A DNA stretch of 64,000 nucleotides from Ilumatobacteraceae bacterium. GTDB taxonomy: Bacteria > Actinomycetota > Acidimicrobiia > Acidimicrobiales > Ilumatobacteraceae. A program made the position numbers and the translations under genes. The stretch lies in assembly GCA_025463305.1 (NCBI GenBank), contig JAOBWK010000075.1, positions 1 to 64,000 on the forward strand, in the 5' to 3' direction. Position 1 is the stretch's first letter. Every line of letters starts with the position of its first letter. Positions 26,794 to 36,074 of this stretch are shown here, piece after piece. The notes beneath the pieces were generated by a model. The model was not told the origin of the DNA. It ran no database searches and saw only the letters and a program-made list of their open reading frames with translations.

Positions 26794-27270
26794 ATGCCCG
26801 TGATCACCGTGTACACCGATGGAGCTTGTGCTGGGAACCCGGGTCCGGGCGGATGGGCGTGGGCGGTGTCGCCCGAGGGTGCCCCGTCCGGCTCCGGTGG
26901 CGAGCGCAACTCGACCAATCAGCGGATGGAGATCCGCGCCGCGCTGGAGGCGATGCGCACGTTGGCGGGCGAGCTGATGATCGTGTCCGACAGCACCTAC
27001 GTCGTGAACTGCTTCAACAAGAAGTGGTACGTGAACTGGCAGCGCAACGGTTGGCGCAACAGCCAGAAGCAACCGGTCGCGAACCAGGACCTGTGGAAGC
27101 CGATGGTGGCGCTGTACGACCCGAAGGTGCACACCTTCCAGTGGGTGAAGGGTCACAGCGGCAACCGGATGAACGACCTCGTCGATCAGCTTGCCGTGGC
27201 TGCGAGCAAGGGTCCGTTCGACGAGCTGACCGCCACCACCGACCCCGAGCCGCCGAGCTCGCTGTTCTGA
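26794..27270 (+). CDS. rnhA: Ribonuclease HI
   Basis: A 158-residue ribonuclease that cuts the RNA strand of RNA-DNA hybrids. The acidic catalytic residues are all visible: Asp in VYTDGACAGNPGPGGW, Glu in RMEIRAALEAM, Asp in VSDSTYVVN and Asp in NRMNDLVDQLA. The basic handle (FNKKWYVNWQRNGWRN) is present, as in E. coli RnhA. ATG 26794 is chosen; GTG two codons later would also fit. It is divergent from aceE. Confidence 0.93.
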   Translation: MPVITVYTDGACAGNPGPGGWAWAVSPEGAPSGSGGERNSTNQRMEIRAALEAMRTLAGELMIVSDSTYVVNCFNKKWYVNWQRNGWRNSQKQPVANQDLWKPMVALYDPKVHTFQWVKGHSGNRMNDLVDQLAVAASKGPFDELTATTDPEPPSSLF

Positions 27271-27319
27271 GCAGGCTCGAAGTGGTGGCGCGACCGCGCA
27301 ACTGCATAGTTTGACGTCC

Positions 27320-28092
<773 letters not shown>

Positions 28093-28096
<4 letters not shown>

Positions 28097-28200
28097 GCGA
28101 CGAGGTCGCCGCGTGGTTCGACGAGGACCGTGCCGCCGCCGAGGCCGCCGAGCGTCAGCATGGCGGCTGGTTCGGCTACGACGACAGCGAGCCGTTCTGA
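28093..28200 (+). CDS. 35-codon ORF coupled to its neighbours
   Basis: GTG start inside the SDR stop (GTGA overlap), stop inside the next ATG (TGATG overlap). The product is acidic and aromatic (WFDEDRAAAEAAERQHGGWF). No family recognised. The double overlap suggests it is a real small gene in a three-gene operon, but its size leaves doubt. Confidence 0.5.
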
Positions 28201-28832
28201 TGTTCACCTGGCTCGCTTCGGTCGTCACCGCGGCGATCGTGTGCCTGTGCGGTCCCGCGACCGTACAGATGCCCGCCGTCCGGGTCGATCCGCCGATCGC
28301 CCGCGTCCGCACGTGGGTCATCGGCGACTCGATCGGCTGGAACATCTGTCAAGAAGGGCTCGCCCCCAACGCGACGTGCATCAACTTCCCCGGTGCGTGG
28401 GTTGCGTCGGAGACGGGTGAGAACCAGGTCGACCCGTTCATCACGCGGGCCGTCACCGAAGGTCTCCACGCCGGAGACACGGTGATCCTGTCGTCGATCG
28501 CCGCGTACTTGACGCCCGCCTGTGACGCTGGGTGCGTCACCGCCCGGCAGGGTGCGATGCAGGCCCGGTTTGCCGACCTCGGTGTCCGGCTCGTCGTGCT
28601 CGTCGCGCCGCTGCCCACGTTCCCGAACTGCTCGCCAGCGGCGCTCGCTGTGGCCCCCGACGTGAACGGGTCGTGCTCGACGCAACTCATCATGAGCGAC
28701 ATCCAACACGGCTGGTGTCGTGCGGGGCTCGCACGGTGCGTCACGATCACGGGCCCGTACGAAGTCGATGGTCGCCACCCGACCGCGACCGCCAACGTGG
28801 CGATAGCCGCAGCCCTCGGATTGGGCGCGTGA
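28200..28832 (+). CDS. Secreted SGNH/GDSL-like hydrolase
   Basis: A 210-residue protein with an N-terminal signal-type helix (MFTWLASVVTAAIVCLCGPA). The first SGNH block is WVIGDSIGWNI near residue 40, with the nucleophile serine. A plausible last block is VDGRHPTATAN near 193, with Asp and His. Several cysteines in the exported part suggest disulfides. Such enzymes often act as acetyl or acyl esterases on carbohydrates, like the C-terminal domains of acyltransferases. The ATG overlaps the preceding 35-codon ORF stop. The middle blocks are weak, so the family call is moderate. Confidence 0.68.
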   Translation: MFTWLASVVTAAIVCLCGPATVQMPAVRVDPPIARVRTWVIGDSIGWNICQEGLAPNATCINFPGAWVASETGENQVDPFITRAVTEGLHAGDTVILSSIAAYLTPACDAGCVTARQGAMQARFADLGVRLVVLVAPLPTFPNCSPAALAVAPDVNGSCSTQLIMSDIQHGWCRAGLARCVTITGPYEVDGRHPTATANVAIAAALGLGA

Positions 28833-28906
28833 GGGGCCCGCCCGACCGGCCCGGTTCGAACCCGCCGCCCTCAACCCAGCACGGCTGCGGTCACCACTGC
28901 AACCCG

Positions 28907-28912
28907 TAGGGT
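28907..28912 (+). promoter_or_regulatory. Leaderless-type -10 box (TAGGGT) for DUF427 gene
   Basis: TAGGGT ends 7 nt before the ATG at 28920. No Shine-Dalgarno sequence lies in between. Confidence 0.6.
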
Positions 28913-28919
28913 CAGGTCC

Positions 28920-29198
28920 ATGAGAGCAACGTGGAAGGGCGAGATCCTCGCCGACAGCAACAACACCGTGGTCGTCGAGGGCAACCAGTACTTCCCGAGC
29001 GACGACGTCAACTGGAGCCTCTTCACCGAGTCGAGCACGACGTCGGTGTGCCCGTGGAAGGGCACGGCCAGCTACTACTCGGTCACCGTCGACGGCCAGA
29101 CCAACGCCGACGCGGCGTGGACCTACCCGACCCCGAAGGACGCCGCCAAGGAGATCACCGGCTATGTCGCCTTCTGGAAGGGCGTCGAAGTCGGATGA
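28920..29198 (+). CDS. DUF427 family protein
   Basis: A 92-residue small beta-rich protein of the DUF427 family. It shows the family core: RATWKGEILADSNNTVVVEG at the start, YFPSDDVNW in the middle and CPWKGTASYYSV with the conserved Cys-Pro-Trp-Lys-Gly. The length is typical. Function is not established for the family. It appears to be a single-gene unit with its own leaderless-type promoter. Confidence 0.9.
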   Translation: MRATWKGEILADSNNTVVVEGNQYFPSDDVNWSLFTESSTTSVCPWKGTASYYSVTVDGQTNADAAWTYPTPKDAAKEITGYVAFWKGVEVG

Positions 29199-29328
29199 CG
29201 CGAGCATGAAGAGCGACGAGGGATCGTCGTGATCGAGGAGCGAGGGAGGACTTGTCCGACCGAGCGGCAGCGATCTCGAGCAGCACCAAAGGCCGCCTGC
29301 GGCCGGAGGTCCGTCGCGAGACAACTGA

Positions 29329-30498
29329 CTACGTGGTGTAGTCGGCGTTGATCCGGATGTAGCCGTCGGTGAGGTCGCAGCCCCAGACGGTGGCGGCCCC
29401 GTCGTCGATGCCGAGGCTGACGTGGATCTGGATCTCGTCGCCGCGCAGGTACTCGGCGAGGGCATCCAAGCCGGCCGCGTCGACCTCGGCCGGGTACGAC
29501 TCGTACGGGCCGAAGCGGATGACGACGTCGTCCTCGTCGATGTCCGTCTCGTCGCTGCACTTGCCGATCGCCATCGCGACGCGGCCCCAGTTGGGGTCGG
29601 CGCCGTGGACGGCGGTCTTGACGAGCGGTGAGTTGACGATGGACTTGGCGACGCGCTTGGCCTGGTCGTCGTTCCGGGCGCCGTCGACGAGGACCTCGAT
29701 CAGCTTCTCCGCGCCCTCGCCGTCGCGGGCGACCTGCTTGGTGAGCGACAGCGCGACCTCGAACAGCGCCGCCACGAACGCGCCGGGATCGACGACGCCG
29801 GCCGCTCCGCTGGCGAGCACGATCGCGGTGTCACTCGTGGAGGTGTCCGTGTCGATGGACACGCAGTTGAACGTGCGGTCGATGACGCTGCGGAAGATGA
29901 GGTCCAGCGCGCCCTGATCGATGGCAGCGTCGGTGAACACGAGCGTGATGAGCGTCGCCATGTCGGGCTCGATCATGCCGACGCCCTTGGCGACGCCGAC
30001 GACGACGGCGTCGCTGCCCTCGATGACAGCCGTGGCGATCTTCGGCACCGTGTCGGTGGTCATGATCCCGTTCGCCACGTCGTCGGCCGCGGTGCTGCCG
30101 GGGAACGGCCACGCCAGTGCGGCCACGCCCGCGCGCACGCGGTCCATCGGGTACTGGCGGCCGATCACACCGGTCGAGGCGATGAGCACCTCGTCGGCAT
30201 CGCAGCCGAGCACCTCGGCGACACCGGCGACGACCTCGCGCGCGTTGTCGAGCCCCTGCCGCCCGGTGGCGACGTTCGCGTTCTTGGAGATGACGACGAC
30301 GGCGCGGGCGTGGTTGTCGGCGACGTGCTCGCGGCTGACGACCACGCTCGGGCCGGCGAAGCGGCTGCGGGTGAACACGCCGGCGGCGGCGCACGGCGCG
30401 TCGGCGGCCACCACGACGAAGTCGTTGGTGGCGTCCTTGATGCCGACGTTCGCGACGTGTGCGGAGAATCCGCGGGGGAGAGGGATCGGTGCAGCCAT
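29329..30498 (-). CDS. argJ: Glutamate N-acetyltransferase / ornithine acetyltransferase
   Basis: A 389-residue enzyme that moves the acetyl group from N-acetylornithine to glutamate, closing the cyclic arginine pathway. It is made as a precursor that cuts itself before a threonine; here the site is in KGVGMIEPDMATLITLVFTDA (key residues Ala-Thr near 185), which differs from the usual Ala-Thr-Met-Leu by lacking Met. SIDTDTSTSDTAIV and VHGADPNWGRV are conserved. TAGCCT lies 8 nt before the ATG. No other arg gene is nearby, so it stands outside an arginine operon. Confidence 0.94.
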   Translation of the reverse strand: MAAPIPLPRGFSAHVANVGIKDATNDFVVVAADAPCAAAGVFTRSRFAGPSVVVSREHVADNHARAVVVISKNANVATGRQGLDNAREVVAGVAEVLGCDADEVLIASTGVIGRQYPMDRVRAGVAALAWPFPGSTAADDVANGIMTTDTVPKIATAVIEGSDAVVVGVAKGVGMIEPDMATLITLVFTDAAIDQGALDLIFRSVIDRTFNCVSIDTDTSTSDTAIVLASGAAGVVDPGAFVAALFEVALSLTKQVARDGEGAEKLIEVLVDGARNDDQAKRVAKSIVNSPLVKTAVHGADPNWGRVAMAIGKCSDETDIDEDDVVIRFGPYESYPAEVDAAGLDALAEYLRGDEIQIHVSLGIDDGAATVWGCDLTDGYIRINADYTT

Positions 30499-30509
30499 GG
30501 CGGCTCAGG

Positions 30510-30974
30510 CTACGCGATCGTCAGGGAGAGCCCGAGGCCTTCGGCGACGGTGCCGAAGATGTCGCCGAGCGCCTCGACCTGCGTTTCGTCCAACCGGTCG
30601 ATGAGGTGTCGGCGCACGCTGGCGACGTGATCCTCGGCGGCGGCGCGCATGGCCGTCGCGCCGGCATCGTTCAGCGTCGCGAGCATCACCCGCCTGTCGG
30701 CGGACGACGGCTTGCGCTCGACGAAGCCGGCCTTGACGAGGCCGTCGAGGCGGCGGGTCAGCCCGCTCGGGGACAGGCCCAACCGCTCGGCCAGGTCACA
30801 CATCCGCAACTGCTGGTCGGTGGCCTCGGAGAGCTGGACCAGGACCTCGTAGTCGCCGAACGTGAGGTGGTGCGGGGCGAGGTCGGCCTCGAGCGCCGAC
30901 ATCAGCTGGTTGTTGACCTCGGCGAACGCGCGCCAGGCGCGCATCTCCTGCGGGTTCAACCAGCGCACGGACAT
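30510..30974 (-). CDS. MarR-family transcriptional regulator
   Basis: A 154-residue winged-helix dimer. The recognition segment is LRMCDLAERLGLSPSGLTRRL (residues about 56-76) followed by the wing VERKPSSADRRVML. Family members sense small aromatic or oxidative ligands and usually repress adjacent genes. The start has TAACCT 6 nt upstream, so it is probably leaderless. It stops 11 bp before argJ begins on the same strand; target genes are not obvious. Confidence 0.92.
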   Translation of the reverse strand: MSVRWLNPQEMRAWRAFAEVNNQLMSALEADLAPHHLTFGDYEVLVQLSEATDQQLRMCDLAERLGLSPSGLTRRLDGLVKAGFVERKPSSADRRVMLATLNDAGATAMRAAAEDHVASVRRHLIDRLDETQVEALGDIFGTVAEGLGLSLTIA

Positions 30975-30980
30975 CGGGCC

Positions 30981-30986
30981 AGGTTA
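30981..30986 (-). promoter_or_regulatory. Leaderless-type -10 box (TAACCT) for the MarR gene
   Basis: On the minus strand TAACCT is followed by 6 nt and the ATG at 30974. Confidence 0.6.
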
Positions 30987-31070
30987 TCGGTTGCGGCTGG
31001 CAAAGGTTGTGACCGCATGCTTTCCCACATCCTTGGCGTTCGCTGGCGCGCTGCGCCGCCGAACGTCGGT

Positions 31071-31964
31071 TCAGCGCGCCAGCACGCTGGCGAGGGCGCC
31101 GACCAGCGTCGGCTGCTGGAAGACGTAGCCGTCGGCCAGCAGCACGGCGGGGAGCACGCGCTGACCGGACAGCAGCAGGTTGTCGACGAGCTCGCCTCCG
31201 AGCAGCAGCTTCGGCCCGAAGCCCGGGATCGGCAGGATCGTCGGGCGGTGCAGCGCGCGGCCGAGCTCGTCGGCGAAGTCGGCCTGGGTGACCGGGTTGG
31301 GGGCGGTGAGGTTCACAGCGCCCTCGTGGGAACTGGTCAGCAGGTGGATGATGGCGCCGATCTCGTCGTCGAGCGTGATCCAGCTCTGCCAGGCCTTGCC
31401 CGAGCCGATCCGCCCACCGACGCCGAGCTTGAACAGCGGGAGCTGCTTCTTCAGGGCGCCACCGTGAGCGCTGAGCACGATGCCCGTGCGGAGGTGGCAG
31501 ACGCGGACGCCGGCATCGCTGGCCGGCGCGGTGGCGGCCTCCCAACCGACGCACAGATCGGCGAGGAACCCGGTGCCCGGTGCGCTCGTCTCGTCGACCT
31601 CGGTGTCGCCGCGGTCGCCGTAGTAGCCGATCGCCGACGCCGACAGCAGCACGGACGGCTTGTGCTCGAGCCCGGCGATGGTGGTGGCGATGAGGTCGGT
31701 GCCGCGCTGGCGGCTCTCGACGAGCGTGCGCTTGTACTCGTCGGTCCAGCGGTGATCGCCGATGCCTGCGCCGGCGAGGTGGATGACGGCGTCGAGCGGT
31801 GGCAGCGAGGCGGTTTCGATCGTGCCCTGATCCGGGTTCCACCGGATCTCACCCGGTCGAGGTGTGCGCCGGACGAGTCGGGTGACCTGGTGACCCTGGG
31901 CGCTGAGCTTCTTGACGAGCGCGCCGCCGACGAGGCCGCTGGAACCGGTGACGAGTACCTGCAT
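31071..31964 (-). CDS. TIGR01777-family NAD(P)-dependent epimerase-like protein
   Basis: A 297-residue extended SDR of the YfcH/TIGR01777 type. The cofactor loop is LVTGSSGLVGGALVKKL at the N-terminus. HLAGAGIGDHRWT, ASAIGYYGDRGD and HLRTGIVLS are family hallmarks. The C-terminus has the DUF1731-like stretch. In Mycobacterium tuberculosis, as I recall, a member of this family lies between dlaT and lipB; here it is 8 kb from the E2-LipBA genes. Its substrate is unknown. A TAGGGT box with 7-nt spacing precedes the ATG at 31964. Confidence 0.9.
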   Translation of the reverse strand: MQVLVTGSSGLVGGALVKKLSAQGHQVTRLVRRTPRPGEIRWNPDQGTIETASLPPLDAVIHLAGAGIGDHRWTDEYKRTLVESRQRGTDLIATTIAGLEHKPSVLLSASAIGYYGDRGDTEVDETSAPGTGFLADLCVGWEAATAPASDAGVRVCHLRTGIVLSAHGGALKKQLPLFKLGVGGRIGSGKAWQSWITLDDEIGAIIHLLTSSHEGAVNLTAPNPVTQADFADELGRALHRPTILPIPGFGPKLLLGGELVDNLLLSGQRVLPAVLLADGYVFQQPTLVGALASVLAR

Positions 31965-31971
31965 GCAGCGG

Positions 31972-31977
31972 ACCCTA
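31972..31977 (-). promoter_or_regulatory. Leaderless-type -10 box (TAGGGT) for the TIGR01777 gene
   Basis: On the minus strand TAGGGT is followed by 7 nt and the ATG at 31964. Confidence 0.6.
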
Positions 31978-32023
31978 CGACCATCGGGACGCCCCGTGCC
32001 TCGGACAGCTCGGGGACCACGCG

Positions 32024-32029
32024 TACAAT
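32024..32029 (+). promoter_or_regulatory. Leaderless-type -10 box (TACAAT) for the 32036 gene
   Basis: TACAAT ends 6 nt before the ATG at 32036. TCGGAC at 32001-32006, 17 bp upstream, is a partial -35 match. Confidence 0.62.
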
Positions 32030-32035
32030 CCCTGC

Positions 32036-34039
32036 ATGAGTGATTGGAACAACAACACCGGTCCGGGCGTTCCGCCACCCCCGACCCCGCCACCCACCGG
32101 TCAGGTGTTCCTCCCGCCGACGCAACCCGTGTACCAGGGCTCGCCCGGCGGACCCACGTACACACCGCCCGGTGGACCGACGCTGCAGCCCGGACCCAGC
32201 CCTGACCCGAAGCGCAGCCGCGGCAAGATGGTGGGCGCGCTCGTGGGGGTGCTCGCGCTCGTCGGCGCCGGCACGTTCGCCGTCACCCAGATCAGCAGCA
32301 ACAGCTCCGACGGTGGCGCGTCGAGCGCCAAGGACGTGGGCACGAAACTGGTGACCGCGCTCGACGGCGAGGACCTCCTCGGTGTCGTCGACCTGCTCCT
32401 GCCGGGCGAGCGCGAGACCCTGCGCCAGCCGATGATCGACCTCGCCAGCGAGCTCACCCGGCTCGAGGTCACCGACAAGTCGCTCGACCTGAACAAGGTG
32501 CCCGGCTTCGACATCGCCATCGCGAACCCGAAGGTGGCGGTCGACACGACCAACGCCGACGACATCTCCGACGTCACCGTCGACGGCTCGGCCACCGTCA
32601 CGGTGAACGGCAAGGAGATCCCGATCGGCAAGCTGCTGATCGACCGTGTGTTCAACGGCGACCGCCCGGAGGTGGACTCGTCGCCGAAGGACTCCGACTT
32701 CCACGTCAAGTTCGCCGCGGTGGAGAAGAGCGGGCGCTGGTACCTGAGCTTGTTCTACACGGCGGCCGAAACCGCTCGTGGCGACCGCGACATCCCCAAG
32801 CGCGGCGTCGTCGCCGCCGGTGCCGACACGCCCGACGGCGCGCTCGACAACCTGATCAAGGCCGGCGCCGACTTCGACCTCGACGGCGTGATCGCCTCGC
32901 TGAACCCGAACGAGGCCGAGGCATTGCAACGGTATGCGCCGCTGTTCACCGACTCGGCGCAGAAGATGCTCGACAAGAACGAAGCGAAGGTCTCGATCAC
33001 CGACAGCGAGTACACCGTCACGGGTACCGGAGACACCCGCCAGGTCGCCCCGACCAAGCTGACGATCAAGGTGTCGGCGGATGGGCACGACGGCGAGCTG
33101 ACGTTGGACGGCAAGTGCCTCACCGGGAACTACGACGGCACCGACGTCAACACCTGCGGCGGCGACCAGGCCACCGACAGCAGCCTCGACGGCTACCTCA
33201 ACGACCTCGGCCTCAACTCCTCGCCGGAGTTCAAGAAGTTCGTCGATGACCTCCGCACGTCCTTCAGCGACTTCTCGATGCACGGGATCGTGGTCAACAA
33301 GGTCGGCGGCAAGTGGTACGTCAGCCCGGTCGGCTCCACGCTCGAGCTCGTCCTGTCCGTGCTGCGCGCCCTCGACCGCGACGAGATCGACACGCTGATC
33401 AACGACGGACGCGACGCGTTCAACAGCGTCCTCAGCGGTGTCTTCACCGGCGACGGCGGATCGACCGACGGCACCGACGACACGATCTTCCCCGACGACA
33501 CGGTCTTCCCGGACGACACGACGGCCACCGACGACACCGTCACTCCCGACACGAGCACGGTCGACACCAGCACGGTCGACACCAGCACCGACGACACCGT
33601 CACCGACGACACGAGCACCGCGGACACGAGCACGTTCGACACCTCGACCGGCGGCAGCGACGACGCGAGCTACTGGTTCGACTGCGTCTACAACGGAGGC
33701 ACCAAGGACACCGCGGCAGCGTGCATCAAGGCCGACATCGCCAAGGGCTCCTACACCGCCGACGACGTGCCGGCGCCGTTCCTGTACCCGGACTGTGGGC
33801 TGTACGACTACTACCTGGGCAACGACCTCTACGACGACACCGCCGCCAAGTTCCACGCCACCATCGACCCGGCAACGTCCTGCATCGTCGCCGATGCGGC
33901 CGCTGCCGGCGTGGACCTGAGCATCGCCAGCGAGGAGTTCGCCCGGCCCGATTGCTACGCCAACGTCAACCCGTACAACTTCTCCGAGGACTCCGACGCG
34001 ATCTCGCAGGCCTACGTGTGCGCATCGTCGGAGCCGTGA
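32036..34039 (+). CDS. Membrane-anchored surface protein with DT-rich stalk and cysteine modules
   Basis: A 667-residue protein with a Pro/Gly-rich cytoplasmic N-terminus (residues 1-60), one membrane helix at about 65-87 (MVGALVGVLALVGAGTFAVT) and a large outside part. Residues about 95-260 and 265-450 look like two related DUF4878-like or lipoprotein-like domains (each ends with GRWYLSLF or GKWYVSPV). Residues about 475-541 are an Asp/Thr-rich stalk. The last 120 residues hold six cysteines in two similar modules (FLYPDC and FARPDC). The stalk could span the wall, as in other actinobacterial surface proteins. No enzyme motif recognised. It converges on kimA with 33 bp between stops. Confidence 0.75.
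   Translation: MSDWNNNTGPGVPPPPTPPPTGQVFLPPTQPVYQGSPGGPTYTPPGGPTLQPGPSPDPKRSRGKMVGALVGVLALVGAGTFAVTQISSNSSDGGASSAKDVGTKLVTALDGEDLLGVVDLLLPGERETLRQPMIDLASELTRLEVTDKSLDLNKVPGFDIAIANPKVAVDTTNADDISDVTVDGSATVTVNGKEIPIGKLLIDRVFNGDRPEVDSSPKDSDFHVKFAAVEKSGRWYLSLFYTAAETARGDRDIPKRGVVAAGADTPDGALDNLIKAGADFDLDGVIASLNPNEAEALQRYAPLFTDSAQKMLDKNEAKVSITDSEYTVTGTGDTRQVAPTKLTIKVSADGHDGELTLDGKCLTGNYDGTDVNTCGGDQATDSSLDGYLNDLGLNSSPEFKKFVDDLRTSFSDFSMHGIVVNKVGGKWYVSPVGSTLELVLSVLRALDRDEIDTLINDGRDAFNSVLSGVFTGDGGSTDGTDDTIFPDDTVFPDDTTATDDTVTPDTSTVDTSTVDTSTDDTVTDDTSTADTSTFDTSTGGSDDASYWFDCVYNGGTKDTAAACIKADIAKGSYTADDVPAPFLYPDCGLYDYYLGNDLYDDTAAKFHATIDPATSCIVADAAAAGVDLSIASEEFARPDCYANVNPYNFSEDSDAISQAYVCASSEP
33460..33660 (+). 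repeat. Asp/Thr-rich coding repeat
   Basis: Imperfect repeats encoding DDT and DTSTVDTST units. This is the low-complexity stalk of the 32036 protein. Confidence 0.85.
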
Positions 34040-34072
34040 TCGTCGGAGCGGTGATCGTCGCTCGGGTCGGGC

Positions 34073-35920
34073 TCAGTCGACGATGACGGGCACCGAGGTC
34101 ACGACGGTGTTCGGGCGATAGAGCAGCTTGGCCTTCAACGCGAAGGCCGACTGGTTGTGCAGCCACTGGCTGCTGATGTTCGTCACGAACTCGGGGATGA
34201 CGACCGTGATCATCTCGTCGGCGTCCTGCTGGTCGAGCTCGTCGAGGTAGGCGAGCACGGGACCGGTGAGGTCGCGGTACGGGCTGCTGATCGTGTGCAG
34301 CTCGACCGGCACGGAGAACGCATCCCACTGGGTGCGGAGCGCGTGCTCCTCCTCGGGATCGGACACGACGGAGACGGCGATGAGCCGGTCGGGCGCCAGG
34401 CTGCGGGCGTACTGGACGGCGTTGAGCACGCCCTTGTTGACCGAGCCGACGAGGACGACGACGAGGTGCTGGTGGCGGTACGTCTTGTAGCCCGGCTCCA
34501 CCGTGACGGCCGCCTTGACCCGCGTGTAGTGGCGGTTGATCGCCTTGAAGGCGACGGTGAGCAGGATGATCACGATGACGCTGATGTACGCGCCGCTGAG
34601 GAACTTGGTGGTGACGACGATGGCCGCGACGAGACCGGTGGTGAGCGCGCCGACGGCGTTGATCGCGAAGTTGAGCTTCCACCGCGGTTCTTTGATCTTG
34701 GTGTGGTGCACGCACATGCCGACCTGGCTGAGCGTGAACCCGGTGAACACACCCACGGCGTAGAGCGGGATCAGCGCTCCGATCTCGCCGCCGAATGCGA
34801 CGACCAGGGCGATGGCCATCACGGCCAAGAAGATGATGCCGTTCGAGAACACGAGGCGTGAGCCGCGGTTGCCGAACTGACGGGGAAGGAAGCCGTCCTT
34901 GGCGATGATCGACGACAGCCGTGGGTAGTCGGCGTACGCCGTGTTGGCGGCGAGGATCAGGATCGCGAACGTGGCGAACTGGGTGATGAAGTAGAAGATG
35001 TTGCGGCCGCCGTAGATGTGCTCGGCGAGCTGCGCCAGCACGGTCTGGGGCTGATCGGGCACGGGCTGGAAGTGCTTGGCGATGACCGACAGGCCGAAGA
35101 ACGTGCTGCCGAGGATGAGGCCCATCCAGATCAGCGTCGTGGAGGCGTTCTTCGATTCGGGCTTCTTGAACGCGGGCACGCCGTTGGACACGGCCTCGAC
35201 ACCGCTCAGCGCGACGGCACCGGACGCGAACGCCTTGAGGAAGATGAACAGCACGATGGGGTCGGAGTTGCTGAGCAGCTTCGCGGCGTCACCGGTGTGG
35301 GTGATCGCGGGCTCGTGCTGCACGTACACCCGCCACAGGCCGACGAGGATCAGCGTCGCCAACGACAGGATGTAGATGTAGGTCGGCGGCGCGAACACAG
35401 CGCCGGATTCCTTCAGGCCACGCAGGTTGGCGATGGTCATCAAGAGAATGAATCCGACGCAGAGGAGCACCCGGTACTTCTCGAGGCTGGGGAACGCGGA
35501 CACGATCGCGGCCACCCCGCCGGCCACCGACACGGCGACCGTGAGGATGTAGTCGGTCAGCAGCGAGCTGCCGGCCACCAGCGACGGGATCTCACCGAGG
35601 TTCTCGCGGCTGACCACGTAGGAGCCGCCGCCGCTCGGGTAGGCGAAGATCGTCTGCCGGTAGCTGATGACGACGACCGCCAGCAGGAACACGACCATGA
35701 TCGAGATCGGGACGAGCTTGGTGTAGGCGGCGACGCCCGCCGCAGCACCCGCGCTCGAGACCAGGAACACGCGGAGGATCTCCTCCGTCGCGTACGCCGT
35801 GGAGGAGATGGCATCGCTGGAGAAGACCGGGAGAGCGATCTTCTTCGACAACCGCTGGTGCTGCTCGTCGGCGGAGGCGAGTGGCTTGCCGAGGAGAATT
35901 CGCTTGAGGGAACTTGCCAT
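34073..35920 (-). CDS. kimA: KimA-like potassium transporter (APC superfamily)
   Basis: A 615-residue membrane protein closely similar, by eye, to Bacillus subtilis KimA, a high-affinity proton-coupled potassium importer controlled by c-di-AMP. Matching features are RILLGKPLASADEQHQRLSK at the start, LPVFSSDAISSTAYATEEI, SYRQTIFAYPSGGGSYVVSR in the transport core, VEAVSNGVPAFKKPE and NHYTRVK-like sequence before the C-terminal domain. About 12 membrane helices run to residue 460; the last 150 residues form a UspA-like cytoplasmic domain (HLVVVLVGSVNKGVLNAVQY). Two TrkA/RCK genes are divergent from it. The same set occurs in mycobacteria (as I recall Rv2690c with ceoB and ceoC). Confidence 0.9.
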   Translation of the reverse strand: MASSLKRILLGKPLASADEQHQRLSKKIALPVFSSDAISSTAYATEEILRVFLVSSAGAAAGVAAYTKLVPISIMVVFLLAVVVISYRQTIFAYPSGGGSYVVSRENLGEIPSLVAGSSLLTDYILTVAVSVAGGVAAIVSAFPSLEKYRVLLCVGFILLMTIANLRGLKESGAVFAPPTYIYILSLATLILVGLWRVYVQHEPAITHTGDAAKLLSNSDPIVLFIFLKAFASGAVALSGVEAVSNGVPAFKKPESKNASTTLIWMGLILGSTFFGLSVIAKHFQPVPDQPQTVLAQLAEHIYGGRNIFYFITQFATFAILILAANTAYADYPRLSSIIAKDGFLPRQFGNRGSRLVFSNGIIFLAVMAIALVVAFGGEIGALIPLYAVGVFTGFTLSQVGMCVHHTKIKEPRWKLNFAINAVGALTTGLVAAIVVTTKFLSGAYISVIVIILLTVAFKAINRHYTRVKAAVTVEPGYKTYRHQHLVVVLVGSVNKGVLNAVQYARSLAPDRLIAVSVVSDPEEEHALRTQWDAFSVPVELHTISSPYRDLTGPVLAYLDELDQQDADEMITVVIPEFVTNISSQWLHNQSAFALKAKLLYRPNTVVTSVPVIVD

Positions 35921-36074
35921 ACGGGTTTCGAGCCTGACTGTTGGGCCAACGGGAATGCAACACCTTCACGACTTCTTCACGGTACGGCAAGCGAAACCGC
36001 TCGAGGCTTTGCCTACGATTGGCCCGCATTTGTGCGTCCGCCGAGTGAGTCGGACGTCGTCGAAGGAGTATTGC
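35921..36074. promoter_or_regulatory. Divergent promoter region between kimA and trkA
   Basis: A 154-bp gap between divergent starts. On the plus strand GAAGGAG at 36063-36069 is a good ribosome-binding site for the first trkA. No c-di-AMP (ydaO-type) riboswitch pattern was recognised. No promoter box is certain. Confidence 0.5.

Noticed and set aside
24480..27314. 944-codon plus-strand frame opposite aceE
   Set aside because: Antisense of aceE, whose own ThDP motifs are intact; it also runs into the rnhA gene in another frame.
28853..28864. GGTTCGAACCC resembling a tRNA T-loop
   Set aside because: The upstream 65 nt contain no acceptor, D or anticodon arms; the preceding sequence is the end of the SGNH-like gene.
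29290..29303. GGCCGC-CT-GCGGCC as terminator between DUF427 and argJ
   Set aside because: The loop is only 2 nt (4 nt with a 5-bp stem) and there is no T tract; too weak to list as a feature.
31451..33856. 801-codon minus-strand frame opposite the DT-rich protein
   Set aside because: Val/Asp/Arg-rich antisense shadow over the repetitive stalk; no start signals or motifs.
35921..36074. Possible c-di-AMP riboswitch before kimA
   Set aside because: Bacillus kimA has one, but I could not find the conserved pattern on the minus strand here, and the leader would be very short.
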